Source: Leptolinea sp964420995
GTDB lineage: Bacteria; Chloroflexota; Anaerolineae; Anaerolineales; Anaerolineaceae
DNA: 64,000 nt
NCBI GenBank assembly: GCA_964420995.1
Contig: CAYQUX010000001.1
Location: forward strand, 1 to 64,000
Direction of reading: 5' to 3'
The notes beneath the pieces were generated by a model. It was not told the origin of the DNA, searched no databases, and was given only the letters and a program-made list of their open reading frames with translations. The position numbers and the translations under genes are program-made. This document shows, one piece after another, positions 24,363-33,799 of this stretch. Positions within the stretch are counted from its first letter, which is position 1. The number at the start of each line of letters is the position of its first letter.

Positions 24363-25622
24363 TTAGGTACCTTCCTGCCAGGAGTTGAGGTATTTCACCT
24401 GTTCATCAGTCAGGGTATCAATGACAATGCCCATGGAGAGTAATTTTAGACGGGCGATTTCGGCGTCAATTTCCTCGGGAACGCTGTAAACGTTCTTTTG
24501 CAGTTTGGCATGGTTTTTCACCATGTATTCCGCGGAAAGTGCCTGATTGGCAAATGACATATCCATAACGCTGGCAGGATGTCCTTCGGCGGAGGCCAGG
24601 TTGATCAGGCGGCCTTCACCAAGGATATGGATCTGCCGGCCGTCTTTGAGTTCGTACTGGTCAACATACGGGCGGGCCAGCTTCTTGGAAACGGCCATTT
24701 TTTCCAGCGCGGGGATGTTGATCTCCACATTAAAGTGACCGGAGTTGGAAACAATGGCGCCATCTTTCATTACAGCAAAGTGGGGTTCATCGATCACATT
24801 CAGGTCACCGGTTACCGAGCAGAAGAAGTCACCGATCTTTGCCGCCTCGATAATGGGCATCACGCGGAAACCATCCATGACAGCTTCAAGGGCTTTCAAC
24901 GGATCCACTTCCGTGACAATAACATTGGCGCCCATGCCACGCGCGCGGTTGGCCAGACCACGTCCACACCAGCCGTAACCTACCACCACGAAGACCTTGC
25001 CAGCCAGCAACATATTTGTGGCGCGGATAATGCCATCGATGGTGGATTGACCGGTTCCGTAACGGTTGTCAAAGAAATGTTTGGTCATGGCGTCGTTCAC
25101 GGCAATAACCGGGAATGACAACGCTTTATCGGCAGCCATGGCGCGAAGGCGGATAACACCGGTGGTTGTTTCTTCTGTACCGCCCAGAATTTCAGGTAAC
25201 TGGTCACGATGTTCTTTATGCAGGGTGGAAACCAGATCGGCTCCGTCATCCATGGTGATCTGAGGTTTGTGGGCCAACGCCGCGTTCAGGTGGCGGTAGT
25301 AGGTGGCATTATCTTCACCCTTGATGGCATAAACCGGTATCTCAAAATGAGAGATTAATGAAGCGGCTACATCATCCTGGGTGGAAAGGGGATTGGACGC
25401 CACCAGCACCAGGTCTGCCCCGCCAGCCTGCAGTGTGCGGGCCAGGTTTCCTGTTTCTGCCGTTACATGCAGACAGGCTGACATGCGTACACCGGCCAGG
25501 GGACGCTCTTTGGCAAAGCGTTCGCGAATGGATCGCAGCACAGGCATTTCACGTTCGGCCCATTCGATACGCCGTCGGCCGCCCTCGGCCTGGCTCATAT
25601 CTTTAACATCATAGTTTGACAT
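24363..25622 (-). CDS. ahcY: Adenosylhomocysteinase
   Basis: 419 residues. Family motifs include SACLHVTAETGNL, ASNPLSTQDDVAASL, DDGADLVS, DNRYGTGQSTIDGI and the NAD-binding GYGWCGRGLA. The enzyme splits S-adenosylhomocysteine to adenosine and homocysteine and so relieves product inhibition of methyltransferases. The upstream gene in the same operon, 36 nt away, is a PfkB-family kinase likely to act on the adenosine product. No SAH riboswitch is evident upstream of the pair. Confidence 0.97.
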   Translation of the reverse strand: MSNYDVKDMSQAEGGRRRIEWAEREMPVLRSIRERFAKERPLAGVRMSACLHVTAETGNLARTLQAGGADLVLVASNPLSTQDDVAASLISHFEIPVYAIKGEDNATYYRHLNAALAHKPQITMDDGADLVSTLHKEHRDQLPEILGGTEETTTGVIRLRAMAADKALSFPVIAVNDAMTKHFFDNRYGTGQSTIDGIIRATNMLLAGKVFVVVGYGWCGRGLANRARGMGANVIVTEVDPLKALEAVMDGFRVMPIIEAAKIGDFFCSVTGDLNVIDEPHFAVMKDGAIVSNSGHFNVEINIPALEKMAVSKKLARPYVDQYELKDGRQIHILGEGRLINLASAEGHPASVMDMSFANQALSAEYMVKNHAKLQKNVYSVPEEIDAEIARLKLLSMGIVIDTLTDEQVKYLNSWQEGT

Positions 25623-25658
25623 GCAGTTTCCTCCAATTAGAAATCAACTTTTCAGGTA

Positions 25659-26621
25659 TCAACTTTTCAGCAGGGCATCCAGCGCGCCCTGGTCATCAAA
25701 ACGTGTACGATAGCGTTTCACATATTCAGCGGGGGTGTAGCATTGGTTTTGCGTGCCGCGTTGTTCAAGGCAATACGTGGCTGATAACGCACCCATCTGG
25801 CCGCAGGTCTGCCAGTCCAGGTCGAGTGTGAGACCACGCAGGAAGCCGCCCCGGAAAGCGTCACCCACTCCAGTGGGATCAAGGATCTGGTCGGGCGGGA
25901 ACACCGGAATGGTGTATTTGCGACCATCGGCATAGACCAGCGCGCCATCCTTTCCCTGCGTGATCACCATAAAGCGCACGCATTTCTGAATTTCAACCGC
26001 CTTCATGCCAATTGCGTTTTGCAGGAGTTCAAATTCATAATCGTTGCAGAAAAGGCTGTCCGCGCCATCGACACCTTCGGACAGGGATTCTTTATCCATA
26101 CGGACTATTTGCTGGCTGGGATCATACAGGTAGGGCAGATTTAGTTCTTTACATTCCCGCGGGTATTGCACCATGGCCAATGGATCATTCGGAGAAATGA
26201 CCACAAGCGAAATATCACTTCGGTCAATATCATTCAGGCTCAATTCAGCGGCATTGGCCATCGCGCCAGCATAGAAGCTGGCGATTTGCGCGTTGGATTT
26301 GTCTGTATTGGCAAAGAAAGAGGCTGTATATTTTCCATTGATAACTTTAACCAGATGGGTATCAACACCGTGATCTTCCAGCCATACCCGATAGTCGCCG
26401 AAATCTTCACCAACCGTTGCCAGCAAACGGGTTTTTCCGCCAAGCAGAGCAAGGTTAAAGGCAATATTGGGCGCGATACCGCCCCGCTGCTTGACCATGG
26501 CGTCAACCAGGAATGAAAGACTGATTGTTTCAAGTTTTTCCGGGATAATATGGTCCCGGAAATAACCCGGGAAACTCATTAAATAGTCAAATGCCACGGA
26601 CCCGGTACATAGAATGGTCAT
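25659..26621 (-). CDS. PfkB-family kinase, probable adenosine kinase
   Basis: 320 residues from ATG 26621, chosen because GAGG lies 6 nt before it; ATG 26639 is also in frame. PfkB signatures: GGIAPNIAFNLALLGG near the N-terminus and DPTGVGDAFRGGFLRG with the catalytic Asp near the C-terminus. The gene precedes ahcY on the same strand by 36 nt; removal of adenosine would pull the reversible SAH hydrolase reaction forward, so adenosine is the most likely substrate. This specificity is inferred from context; a ribokinase or sugar kinase role is possible. Confidence 0.88.
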   Translation of the reverse strand: MTILCTGSVAFDYLMSFPGYFRDHIIPEKLETISLSFLVDAMVKQRGGIAPNIAFNLALLGGKTRLLATVGEDFGDYRVWLEDHGVDTHLVKVINGKYTASFFANTDKSNAQIASFYAGAMANAAELSLNDIDRSDISLVVISPNDPLAMVQYPRECKELNLPYLYDPSQQIVRMDKESLSEGVDGADSLFCNDYEFELLQNAIGMKAVEIQKCVRFMVITQGKDGALVYADGRKYTIPVFPPDQILDPTGVGDAFRGGFLRGLTLDLDWQTCGQMGALSATYCLEQRGTQNQCYTPAEYVKRYRTRFDDQGALDALLKS

Positions 26622-26735
26622 CGAAAACCTCGAATACATTGGAGTAAGGACACATGCAAATACGCCCTCATGGAGAGCGTGTAATGCCGCGCAAGTATAT
26701 CATGACTGTATCTGATATGAAAAACAAGACTCTTA

Positions 26736-28898
26736 TCAGGCAGTGATTATGCGGTTTCTGCCTTCAGCTTTGGCCTGATACAACGCCTTATCGGCGCGAA
26801 GAATGATGTCGGTTCCGGAATCGCCGTGATCCGGGTATATGGCCACTCCTATTGAAATGGTGACCTGCCCCAGAGGCTTACCATCATACATTAATTCAAG
26901 AGAATGAACTGTCTGTCTGATCTCTTCCGCCCGATTCCGGGTTACCGATAAGTCCGCCTCCGGCATAATTACAACAAATTCTTCTCCGCCGAACCGGCAT
27001 ACAATATCTTCAAAACGCACCTTTGAATGAAACGTGGAACTCAAAGTTTTTAGAACATGGTCTCCCGCGTCGTGGCCAAATGTATCGTTAAATTTCTTGA
27101 AATGGTCGATATCCATCATTAGTAAACCCAGTGTTGATTTCTTGCGGCGCGCTCTGGGAATTTCCCTGTCAAGCGTTTCTTCCATGTACCGCCTGTTGAA
27201 AACACCGGTTAACGGATCTCTGATGGATTGATTTCGTAAAGTTTCTCGCAATTTTATATTGGAAATAGATAAGGCAAAAATTTCAGAAAAGTTTTGGGAC
27301 AATTCCAGGAGGCCATCATCATCTGTTAGACCGGTAGGCCACTCAACATGTATCAGCCCGAGAAGGTCTCCAGATGCTGTCATGGGGACATCCATGTAGC
27401 CGCCTGAGAAACCCTCTATTATATGGGCACAATTAATGGCCGAAGAAACATCTGCCACCAGAATTGCCTGGCTTCTCCGAAGTGCCCAACAGTCTTCCGT
27501 TGGAAAAATTGAATCGCAACTCAACGGGTCTCCCCAGTTGGCTGTGTTTTCTACCATGTTTGTCGTCTGTCCGATCGTGAAGACGCCTCCGCGAGTTCCC
27601 GGAAATAGCCGTGGACCGTATTGCTGGATTACCGCGTAGGCTTCAGAAATTGATGTGCTTACCTGAAGCATTTCCGTCATATCTCGCAGCAGGTTGGCAG
27701 TCTCATCCCTTTTTTCAAGGCGTTTGACCCATAATTCCATTTTTTCGGTAGCCGCTTTCAAATCCAGTTCGGCTTTTTTTCGGGCGGAAAAATCTTCAAA
27801 CAGGATTAATAGATTCATTTCTCCCGCCTCAGTAAATGGAGCACAAAACATATCCATCCATATTTCCTTGCCAAATGAAGAAATATAAAAGAATTCGCTT
27901 GAGACTGACGCTTTCTTCTCAATAACCTCGGTCACCATATCGATGAGGCCGTATTTCTTCCAGGATTCAAGATCTCGGAAGTTTTGAGACATCAGTATTT
28001 CGGGGTTTGCCCCAAGAATGACTCCTGCCGCGGGATTGGCGAGCACACATTGCCCGGATGCTTTATAAATACTAATCCCGATAGGGGAGGTGTCCAAAAT
28101 AGCCTGGTTAAAGCGTAACGCATCAGCAATGCGGATTTGTGTCTGACGTTTTTCTGTTATGTCTTCTTTCACAGCCACAATGTGAATAATTTTTCCATTT
28201 TCATTAACCACCGGGGAAATCGATGCGCTTTCCCAGTAAATGTCACCATTTTTCTTCCGGTTGCAGAACTCCCCTGTCCAGGTTTCACCTGATAGGATAG
28301 TCTGCCAGAGCTGTCGGATTTCCTGGCGATTCCTTTCTCCTGTTTTAAGTATGCGGGGATCTTCTCCTAACGATTCATCGAGTGTGTACCCGGTTACTTC
28401 CGTGAATTTCGGATTCACATATTCGATCTTCCCGGCAATGTCAGTGATCACAATGGATACCGGACTTTGTTCAACCGCCATGGAAAGCGATTGATATCTT
28501 TCCTCGGTTTTCATCCGGCTGGTATTATCATGGATCATTGCGATAACCATGTTTCTATTGTGGTATTTGATCTTTCCCGTATAAACACCCACATTCCTGA
28601 CCTCTCCCATACAGGTCTTATGGGTGGTTGTGTAATAATCCGATTTATCAGCAACAGCCATCTTCAAATTGGACAGCGTTTCACTTAAAGGTCTGGGATT
28701 GATCTGCCCTACGTTCATTGACACCAATTCATCAAAGGAATACCCGTAGAATTTGCACGCGGCAGGATTGGCATATTCCATAGTACCCGTTTGCGGATTT
28801 ATTATCAGGGTTACAATATTCACATTATCAAAAAGATGCTCATCTACATCTTTCTCATTTGAGTCAACAGGTTTTTTTGTCATGAAATCCTTCTTCAT
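26736..28898 (-). CDS. Diguanylate cyclase with three PAS domains and a GAF domain
   Basis: About 720 residues, no membrane segment. Order: PAS (20-130), PAS (140-255), PAS (265-370), GAF (about 410-545) and GGDEF (560-720). The active site reads GGEEF, a functional variant, and an inhibitory RxxD site (RFED) sits five residues before it, so product inhibition by c-di-GMP is expected. DPLTGVFNRRYMEETL opens the catalytic domain. Alternative start ATG 28883 has a better ribosome binding site (AAGGA). There is no EAL domain. The cue is unknown; PAS domains may bind heme, flavin or ligands. Confidence 0.95.
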   Translation of the reverse strand: MKKDFMTKKPVDSNEKDVDEHLFDNVNIVTLIINPQTGTMEYANPAACKFYGYSFDELVSMNVGQINPRPLSETLSNLKMAVADKSDYYTTTHKTCMGEVRNVGVYTGKIKYHNRNMVIAMIHDNTSRMKTEERYQSLSMAVEQSPVSIVITDIAGKIEYVNPKFTEVTGYTLDESLGEDPRILKTGERNRQEIRQLWQTILSGETWTGEFCNRKKNGDIYWESASISPVVNENGKIIHIVAVKEDITEKRQTQIRIADALRFNQAILDTSPIGISIYKASGQCVLANPAAGVILGANPEILMSQNFRDLESWKKYGLIDMVTEVIEKKASVSSEFFYISSFGKEIWMDMFCAPFTEAGEMNLLILFEDFSARKKAELDLKAATEKMELWVKRLEKRDETANLLRDMTEMLQVSTSISEAYAVIQQYGPRLFPGTRGGVFTIGQTTNMVENTANWGDPLSCDSIFPTEDCWALRRSQAILVADVSSAINCAHIIEGFSGGYMDVPMTASGDLLGLIHVEWPTGLTDDDGLLELSQNFSEIFALSISNIKLRETLRNQSIRDPLTGVFNRRYMEETLDREIPRARRKKSTLGLLMMDIDHFKKFNDTFGHDAGDHVLKTLSSTFHSKVRFEDIVCRFGGEEFVVIMPEADLSVTRNRAEEIRQTVHSLELMYDGKPLGQVTISIGVAIYPDHGDSGTDIILRADKALYQAKAEGRNRIITA

Positions 28899-29031
28899 TA
28901 ATAAAATGGATCAATATCATTATCCATCATTCTGAATAACCCGTCAGGGATTCTGCATATAGACAGTAAAATACATTCATGATTAATGTTCCCTTCTTTT
29001 TCCAGGAATGAAACATTTTGATAGGCCATTG

Positions 29032-31452
29032 ATGAAAAAACAAATCGCTCTGTTGCTCTGCTCGCTGATCCTGCTGGCTATTGCCTGTACGACATCATCA
29101 AACCCACTAAAACTGCTGGCCAAACCAAGCGAGACACCCTATATCCCGCCCACGCCAATGGTGTTGCCCACACCCACACCATTGCCCACCCCCACACCTT
29201 TGCCGGTTGTGCGTCTTCACGACGCCGACGATCTTCTTTTCAGGGGTGATTATGACCAGGCTCTGGCACAATATGAAACTGCCTTTATACAGGCATCCGA
29301 TGATGAATCCCGTGCGGCCGCCCTTTACGGCCAGGGGCTGACCTACTTTAAAGATGAAAACTGGAATGAGGCTGCCCGTGTCTTAACCGAATTGACCAAC
29401 AATTATTCTGATAGTCCGCGTGCCGCGTTGGGTGAATTTCTGATGGGTGAAGTAACCAGTCAGCTTGACCAACCAGCGGAATCTGTTGTTCATTACGGAA
29501 AATACCTGGATCGCCGGCCGGGATTGCTGGACTATTACGTACATGAAGAAATAGGAGACGCGTACACGGCGATCGGCAAATATACGGAAGCCATAAACGC
29601 CTATCTCGCGGCAGAGGCCTCACCGGGGCTACAGAACAGCCCGATTTCCATTGACTTGAAGATTGCCAAAGTTCTGCGTGCCAGCGGAGACAGCACCAGT
29701 GCCATCCGCCAGTTACAGACAATTTATGACAATCCCGCTTCCAATGAATACGACCGGTCGCAGGCAAATTTGCTACTGGGGCAGATCTACCTTGAAATGG
29801 GAGAACCAGAACAGGCATACGCCCGGTTCACCGATTCCGTTAATAATTTTCCACTGGCATACGATACATTTTCAGCGTTATCCGCGCTGGTTGAAGCCGG
29901 ACAGCCTGTGGATGACCTGAAGCGCGGCAGTATCGATTACAACATGCAAAAATACGCGTTGGCCGCGGATGCGTTCAATCGGTACTTAAAAACCAGTGAA
30001 CAGCCGGATCCATCCGCACGCTACCTGCTGGCTTTAAGCTTGCGTGAAATGCAGCAGTTGGAAGAAGCCAACCAGCAATTTGATCTGGTTGTGCAACAGG
30101 CAGCCGGTACGGAATATTTCTTAAAAGCATGGCAGGAAAAAGCCTACACGCAGTGGGCGTACCTGGATCGTTACCAGGAAGCCGCTGAGACCATGTTGTC
30201 TTTTGTTCGTCTCTACCCCTCAGATTCCAACGCGCCTGATTTTCTCTTTGAAGCTGGCAGAATCTACGAACGCGGTAAGATGTTCCCGAAAGCCGTGGAA
30301 ACCTGGGAGCGCATTATCGGTGAGTATCCCAATTACCCCCAGGCATATCGATCCCTTTTCCTGGCCGCCATAACCCGCTTCCGCATGAATGATTTTCCCG
30401 GCGCGCAAAGTTCCTTCCAACGAAGCCTTGTTCTGGCGACCACGACCTCAGACCAGGCAGCCGCCTCCTTCTGGTTGGGAAAAACTCAGGAAAAGTTAAA
30501 TGATCTGGCAGCCGCCCGGGCTTCATGGGAAACAGCCGCCCAAACCGACCCAACCGGTTATTACAGTGAGCGGGCAAGATTGCTGCTTACCGAGCAGGAT
30601 CCATTGTCCGCCTCGCCATCCTATGACCTGGGTTATGATCTGGCAGGTGAACGCCGCGAAGCAGAAAACTGGATTATTAGCACCTTCAACCTACCCCCTG
30701 AAACAAATCTGGCTTCTCCGGGAAATATATCGGCAGACGGTCATTTCCAGCGCGCCCGCGAATTCCATGAACTCGGATTATATGGTGAGTGCAGCCGCGA
30801 GATGACCATACTGGTCAACAGTATCGAATCCGATCCGGCCGAGCAATTTCGCCTGCTGGATGCGCTGCTTGACATGGGATTGTACCGCACAGCCATCATC
30901 ACCAGCCGCCAGATCCTTGATCTGGCAAGCCTGGATGACGCCTCCACGCTGAAAGCCCCGGCCTATTTCAACCATATCCGCTTTGGGGCCTATTTCAGGG
31001 AAGATGTGCTGCAGGCCGCCCAGAATGAGAGTATCCATCCATTTGTGCTCTTCAGTGTCGTGCGTCAGGAAAGTATGTTTGAAGGCTTTGTGGAATCATC
31101 CGCCGGTGCCCGCGGCATCATGCAGATCATGCCAGCCACCGGTGCGGAAATTGCCGGCGGTATGGGGTGGCCACCGGAGTACAAAGTGGACGACCTGTAC
31201 CGCCCGATGGTCAGCATCCGCATGGGAGCCCGATATCTGGCACGTCAGCGTGATTATTTCGGTGGAAACCTGATGGCAGCCCTGGCCGCTTACAACGCCG
31301 GACCCGGGAATACGGAAATCTGGTTAAATCTTGCCAACGAGGATACCGACCTGTTTCTTGAGATCATCCGGTATGAGGAAACACGCCGTTACCTGACCCA
31401 GATATCCGAATTTACCGGCATCTATTCACGGCTTTACGAGCGCATGCCGTAA
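29032..31452 (+). CDS. TPR-containing lytic transglycosylase lipoprotein
   Basis: 806 residues from ATG 29032 (ATG 29008 is in frame). A lipoprotein signal is evident (ALLLCSLILLAIAC). A Pro/Thr spacer and about 500 residues of TPR-like repeats (for example AALYGQGLTYFKDENWNEAA) follow. The C-terminal SLT domain has catalytic Glu about 680 in RQESMF, then SAGARGIMQIMPATG and AALAAYNAGPGN. The enzyme cleaves the glycan backbone of peptidoglycan to anhydro-muropeptides; the layout matches Slt70-like enzymes. A terminator follows the gene. Confidence 0.95.
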   Translation: MKKQIALLLCSLILLAIACTTSSNPLKLLAKPSETPYIPPTPMVLPTPTPLPTPTPLPVVRLHDADDLLFRGDYDQALAQYETAFIQASDDESRAAALYGQGLTYFKDENWNEAARVLTELTNNYSDSPRAALGEFLMGEVTSQLDQPAESVVHYGKYLDRRPGLLDYYVHEEIGDAYTAIGKYTEAINAYLAAEASPGLQNSPISIDLKIAKVLRASGDSTSAIRQLQTIYDNPASNEYDRSQANLLLGQIYLEMGEPEQAYARFTDSVNNFPLAYDTFSALSALVEAGQPVDDLKRGSIDYNMQKYALAADAFNRYLKTSEQPDPSARYLLALSLREMQQLEEANQQFDLVVQQAAGTEYFLKAWQEKAYTQWAYLDRYQEAAETMLSFVRLYPSDSNAPDFLFEAGRIYERGKMFPKAVETWERIIGEYPNYPQAYRSLFLAAITRFRMNDFPGAQSSFQRSLVLATTTSDQAAASFWLGKTQEKLNDLAAARASWETAAQTDPTGYYSERARLLLTEQDPLSASPSYDLGYDLAGERREAENWIISTFNLPPETNLASPGNISADGHFQRAREFHELGLYGECSREMTILVNSIESDPAEQFRLLDALLDMGLYRTAIITSRQILDLASLDDASTLKAPAYFNHIRFGAYFREDVLQAAQNESIHPFVLFSVVRQESMFEGFVESSAGARGIMQIMPATGAEIAGGMGWPPEYKVDDLYRPMVSIRMGARYLARQRDYFGGNLMAALAAYNAGPGNTEIWLNLANEDTDLFLEIIRYEETRRYLTQISEFTGIYSRLYERMP

Positions 31453-31477
31453 TTACTCGAGAAAAAAAATTGAAGAA

Positions 31478-31519
31478 AAGATCGACAGTAATATCTGCCG
31501 ATTTGTTCTTTTTTTTTAA
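31478..31519 (+). terminator. Intrinsic terminator
   Basis: The stem ATCG-CAG/CTG-CGAT with one internal mismatch (31481-31502) is followed by a T-rich tract with nine consecutive T. It ends the lytic transglycosylase transcript. Confidence 0.8.
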
Positions 31520-31608
31520 TTTGTCAACTCTTGATAGGAAATTGAACCTGATCACAAAGATATCTGCAAGTTTTGCTGATTCTAGCCGATAGTATCAATA
31601 GAGGTTAT

Positions 31609-32457
31609 ATGTCAATTTCCAACATTTCCCCCGCGTCAGTCACCTCTGGTTCTGTTACCAGAAGCGCCCCCCTTTCAAGTTTGAGTGTTGAAAGCCGGGA
31701 AACCAGTGAAGAACGTACTGTGGATGCAGGTACTGCGTTCTCCGGGGTGACATCTTTTGCCATGGCCATGCATCTATCGGAATTGAACCTGAGCAGCAAT
31801 TCCACGCAATTCGCTTACCGCTCCGATAACAGTCTGGCAATCCAGGCAAGAAGTCAGGTGAATTTCTCAGCCAGGACGGAAGAATTTCGTTTTGATATCA
31901 CCCTTTCTGCCGAATCGCTGGGGTTGACCAGTGCCGACTTCGCCGACCCGAGCCAGCCCATGACCATCCGGTTGACATACGCGCAATCACAGTTGCAAAT
32001 CTCACAAAAGTTGACAATCCAGGAAATCCAAACCCTGCGAAAACCGGAAGAGATTGTTCAAGATCTGGTGAAAGCGCTGACAGAGGTATTTAAAGATCCC
32101 GGCAATAAAACAGTCTCATATATTCTCGATTCGGACGCCGTGGCGTCATTGGCTCAAAGCGATCCAAAGCTGGCACGCCTGTTTGGCGAGTTGGTCATGA
32201 TCATGGCCATGGTCAACCTGATGAAACGGCAGGGCGAGGATCGCACCGATTACACCATACTATTGAGTGGTAAAGGAAAACCCTACCTTGATATACAGCA
32301 GGAGATCGATGGTGAATTGGTTAACCAGACGTACGAATTCAACATCACTGTTCTCGCGCCTGAATCAAAGGAAACCATCGAGAGTCCCGAACCATCCACA
32401 GACACCGCGTCATTATCGTCTGACACTTTTCCTGAGCCCGCTGAAAAAGTAACCTGA
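31609..32457 (+). CDS. Hypothetical protein, family not recognised
   Basis: 282 residues from ATG 31609, with GAGG 6 nt before it. There is no signal peptide or membrane segment. The first 70 residues are Ser/Thr-rich and probably disordered; a middle part (about 75-250) mixes predicted beta strands (FAYRSDNSLAIQARSQVNFS) and helices; the tail is acidic and Ser/Pro-rich. The segment TLRKPEEIVQDLVKALTEVF is helical. I do not recognise any domain. It is monocistronic, with terminators on both sides, and its base composition is like its neighbours, which argues for a real lineage-specific gene. Confidence 0.75.
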   Translation: MSISNISPASVTSGSVTRSAPLSSLSVESRETSEERTVDAGTAFSGVTSFAMAMHLSELNLSSNSTQFAYRSDNSLAIQARSQVNFSARTEEFRFDITLSAESLGLTSADFADPSQPMTIRLTYAQSQLQISQKLTIQEIQTLRKPEEIVQDLVKALTEVFKDPGNKTVSYILDSDAVASLAQSDPKLARLFGELVMIMAMVNLMKRQGEDRTDYTILLSGKGKPYLDIQQEIDGELVNQTYEFNITVLAPESKETIESPEPSTDTASLSSDTFPEPAEKVT

Positions 32458-32484
32458 TTCGCAGTTTATATCGTTAATTTCTAC

Positions 32485-32518
32485 AACAGGCTGCCGGAAA
32501 TCAGGCAGCCTGTTTCTT
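32485..32518. terminator. Bidirectional terminator
   Basis: The stem AACAGGCTGCC/GGCAGCCTGTT (11 bp, 32485-32495 with 32504-32514) with T-rich flanks lies between the convergent hypothetical gene and pdhC. Confidence 0.88.
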
Positions 32519-32527
32519 TATCCTACA

Positions 32528-33799
32528 TTAAATTAACATGCTGGCAGGTTTTTCCAGATAGTTTGCCAGAGTTTGCAGGAAACGCGCGGCTTCGGCTCCG
32601 TCTGTCACCCGGTGGTCCGCGGAGAGTGTGGCTTTCATCCGCGTTCCCACAACCAGTGAACCATCTTTTACTACCGGCACCTGTTTCACAGATGCCACCG
32701 CCAGAATGGCTCCCTCTGGCGCGTTTATGATCGCGGCGAAGTTTTCTACATCAAACATACCAAGGTTGCTGATGGAAAAGGTGGAACCTTCAATTTCTTC
32801 CGGCTTAACCTTGCCCAATCTTGCCCGTGCGGCCATTCCTTTTATTTCGGATGAGATAAGACGGATCGGTTTGGAATCCGCATCCCGGCAAACAACGGTC
32901 ATCAGGCCGTTATCCAGCGCCACAGCGATACCAATGTTCACCGCCCCATGTTGAATGATCTCATCTCCGGCAAAAGAAGCATTTATATTGGGGAATTGTC
33001 TGAGGGTGAGAGCCGCACCTTTGACAATAAAATCATTCACCGAAAGGCGCTCATCTTCAGGTAAAAATTCATTCACTTCCTTACGCAAAAGCATCAAGGC
33101 ACCCATGTCAAAATCATGGGTCACATAAAAATGCGGAGCCTGTTTTGATTCAACCATACGCCGGGCAATGGCAGAGCGCAGTCGGGTCAATGGAACACGC
33201 CTGTCAGCCTGTGAAACGGTACCTGGCGTCCAGTGAGATGTTGATGGAATAAGTATTGGTTGTCCTTTTTCCTCAATCGTGGATAGCGGCGGGAAGCTTC
33301 CGGCCAGCGCCTTTTCGACATCACGCTTTACGATACGGCCGCCCGGGCCGGTCCCGTTGATATTTTCCAGAGACAAACCGTTTTCCCTGACCATTCGTTT
33401 GGCCAGCGGGGACGCCTTGATCAACCCCATCTCCTGTCGTTTTTCTCCTGACTGAAGGTCATTTTTTATAGCAGAAGGATTCATTGTTTCTGTCCGGGTT
33501 GAACCTGGTGATGCGGCTGATGATTCCGGTTTATCTGTTATTGTTGTCTCAACCTTTTCACCCGGGGCAGCAACAATCGCAATTGGGGTTCCCACCGGAA
33601 CCAGCGCGCCTTCCTCCACCAGTCGTTGGTGAATCAATCCGCTGAATGAGCTTTCCACCTCGACGGTGGCTTTGTCTGTTTCAATTTCAGCCAGAATGTC
33701 GCCCTTGTTTACGGTTTCACCTTCTTTTTTCAACCAGCGCACCAGTTTCCCCTCGGCCATATCAAAACCCAATTTGGGCATGGTTACCGTTTCAGCCAT
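32528..33799 (-). CDS. pdhC: Dihydrolipoamide acyltransferase (E2) of a 2-oxoacid dehydrogenase
   Basis: 423 residues from ATG 33799, which overlaps the E1-beta stop codon as TAATG; GGAGG lies just upstream. The lipoyl domain carries Lys43 in IETDKATVEVES. A peripheral-subunit-binding domain (about 125-165, SPLAKRMVRENG and GTGPGGRIVKRDV) and the catalytic acyltransferase domain with ADHRVTDGAEAARFL follow. One lipoyl domain only. It forms a complex with the two upstream genes. No E3 gene is in the window. The substrate could be pyruvate, acetoin or a branched-chain acid; pyruvate is the default. Confidence 0.95.
   Translation of the reverse strand: MAETVTMPKLGFDMAEGKLVRWLKKEGETVNKGDILAEIETDKATVEVESSFSGLIHQRLVEEGALVPVGTPIAIVAAPGEKVETTITDKPESSAASPGSTRTETMNPSAIKNDLQSGEKRQEMGLIKASPLAKRMVRENGLSLENINGTGPGGRIVKRDVEKALAGSFPPLSTIEEKGQPILIPSTSHWTPGTVSQADRRVPLTRLRSAIARRMVESKQAPHFYVTHDFDMGALMLLRKEVNEFLPEDERLSVNDFIVKGAALTLRQFPNINASFAGDEIIQHGAVNIGIAVALDNGLMTVVCRDADSKPIRLISSEIKGMAARARLGKVKPEEIEGSTFSISNLGMFDVENFAAIINAPEGAILAVASVKQVPVVKDGSLVVGTRMKATLSADHRVTDGAEAARFLQTLANYLEKPASMLI

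Noticed and set aside
26622..26740. SAH riboswitch upstream of the PfkB kinase and ahcY
   Set aside because: I could not find the SAH riboswitch core or its pairing in this stretch.
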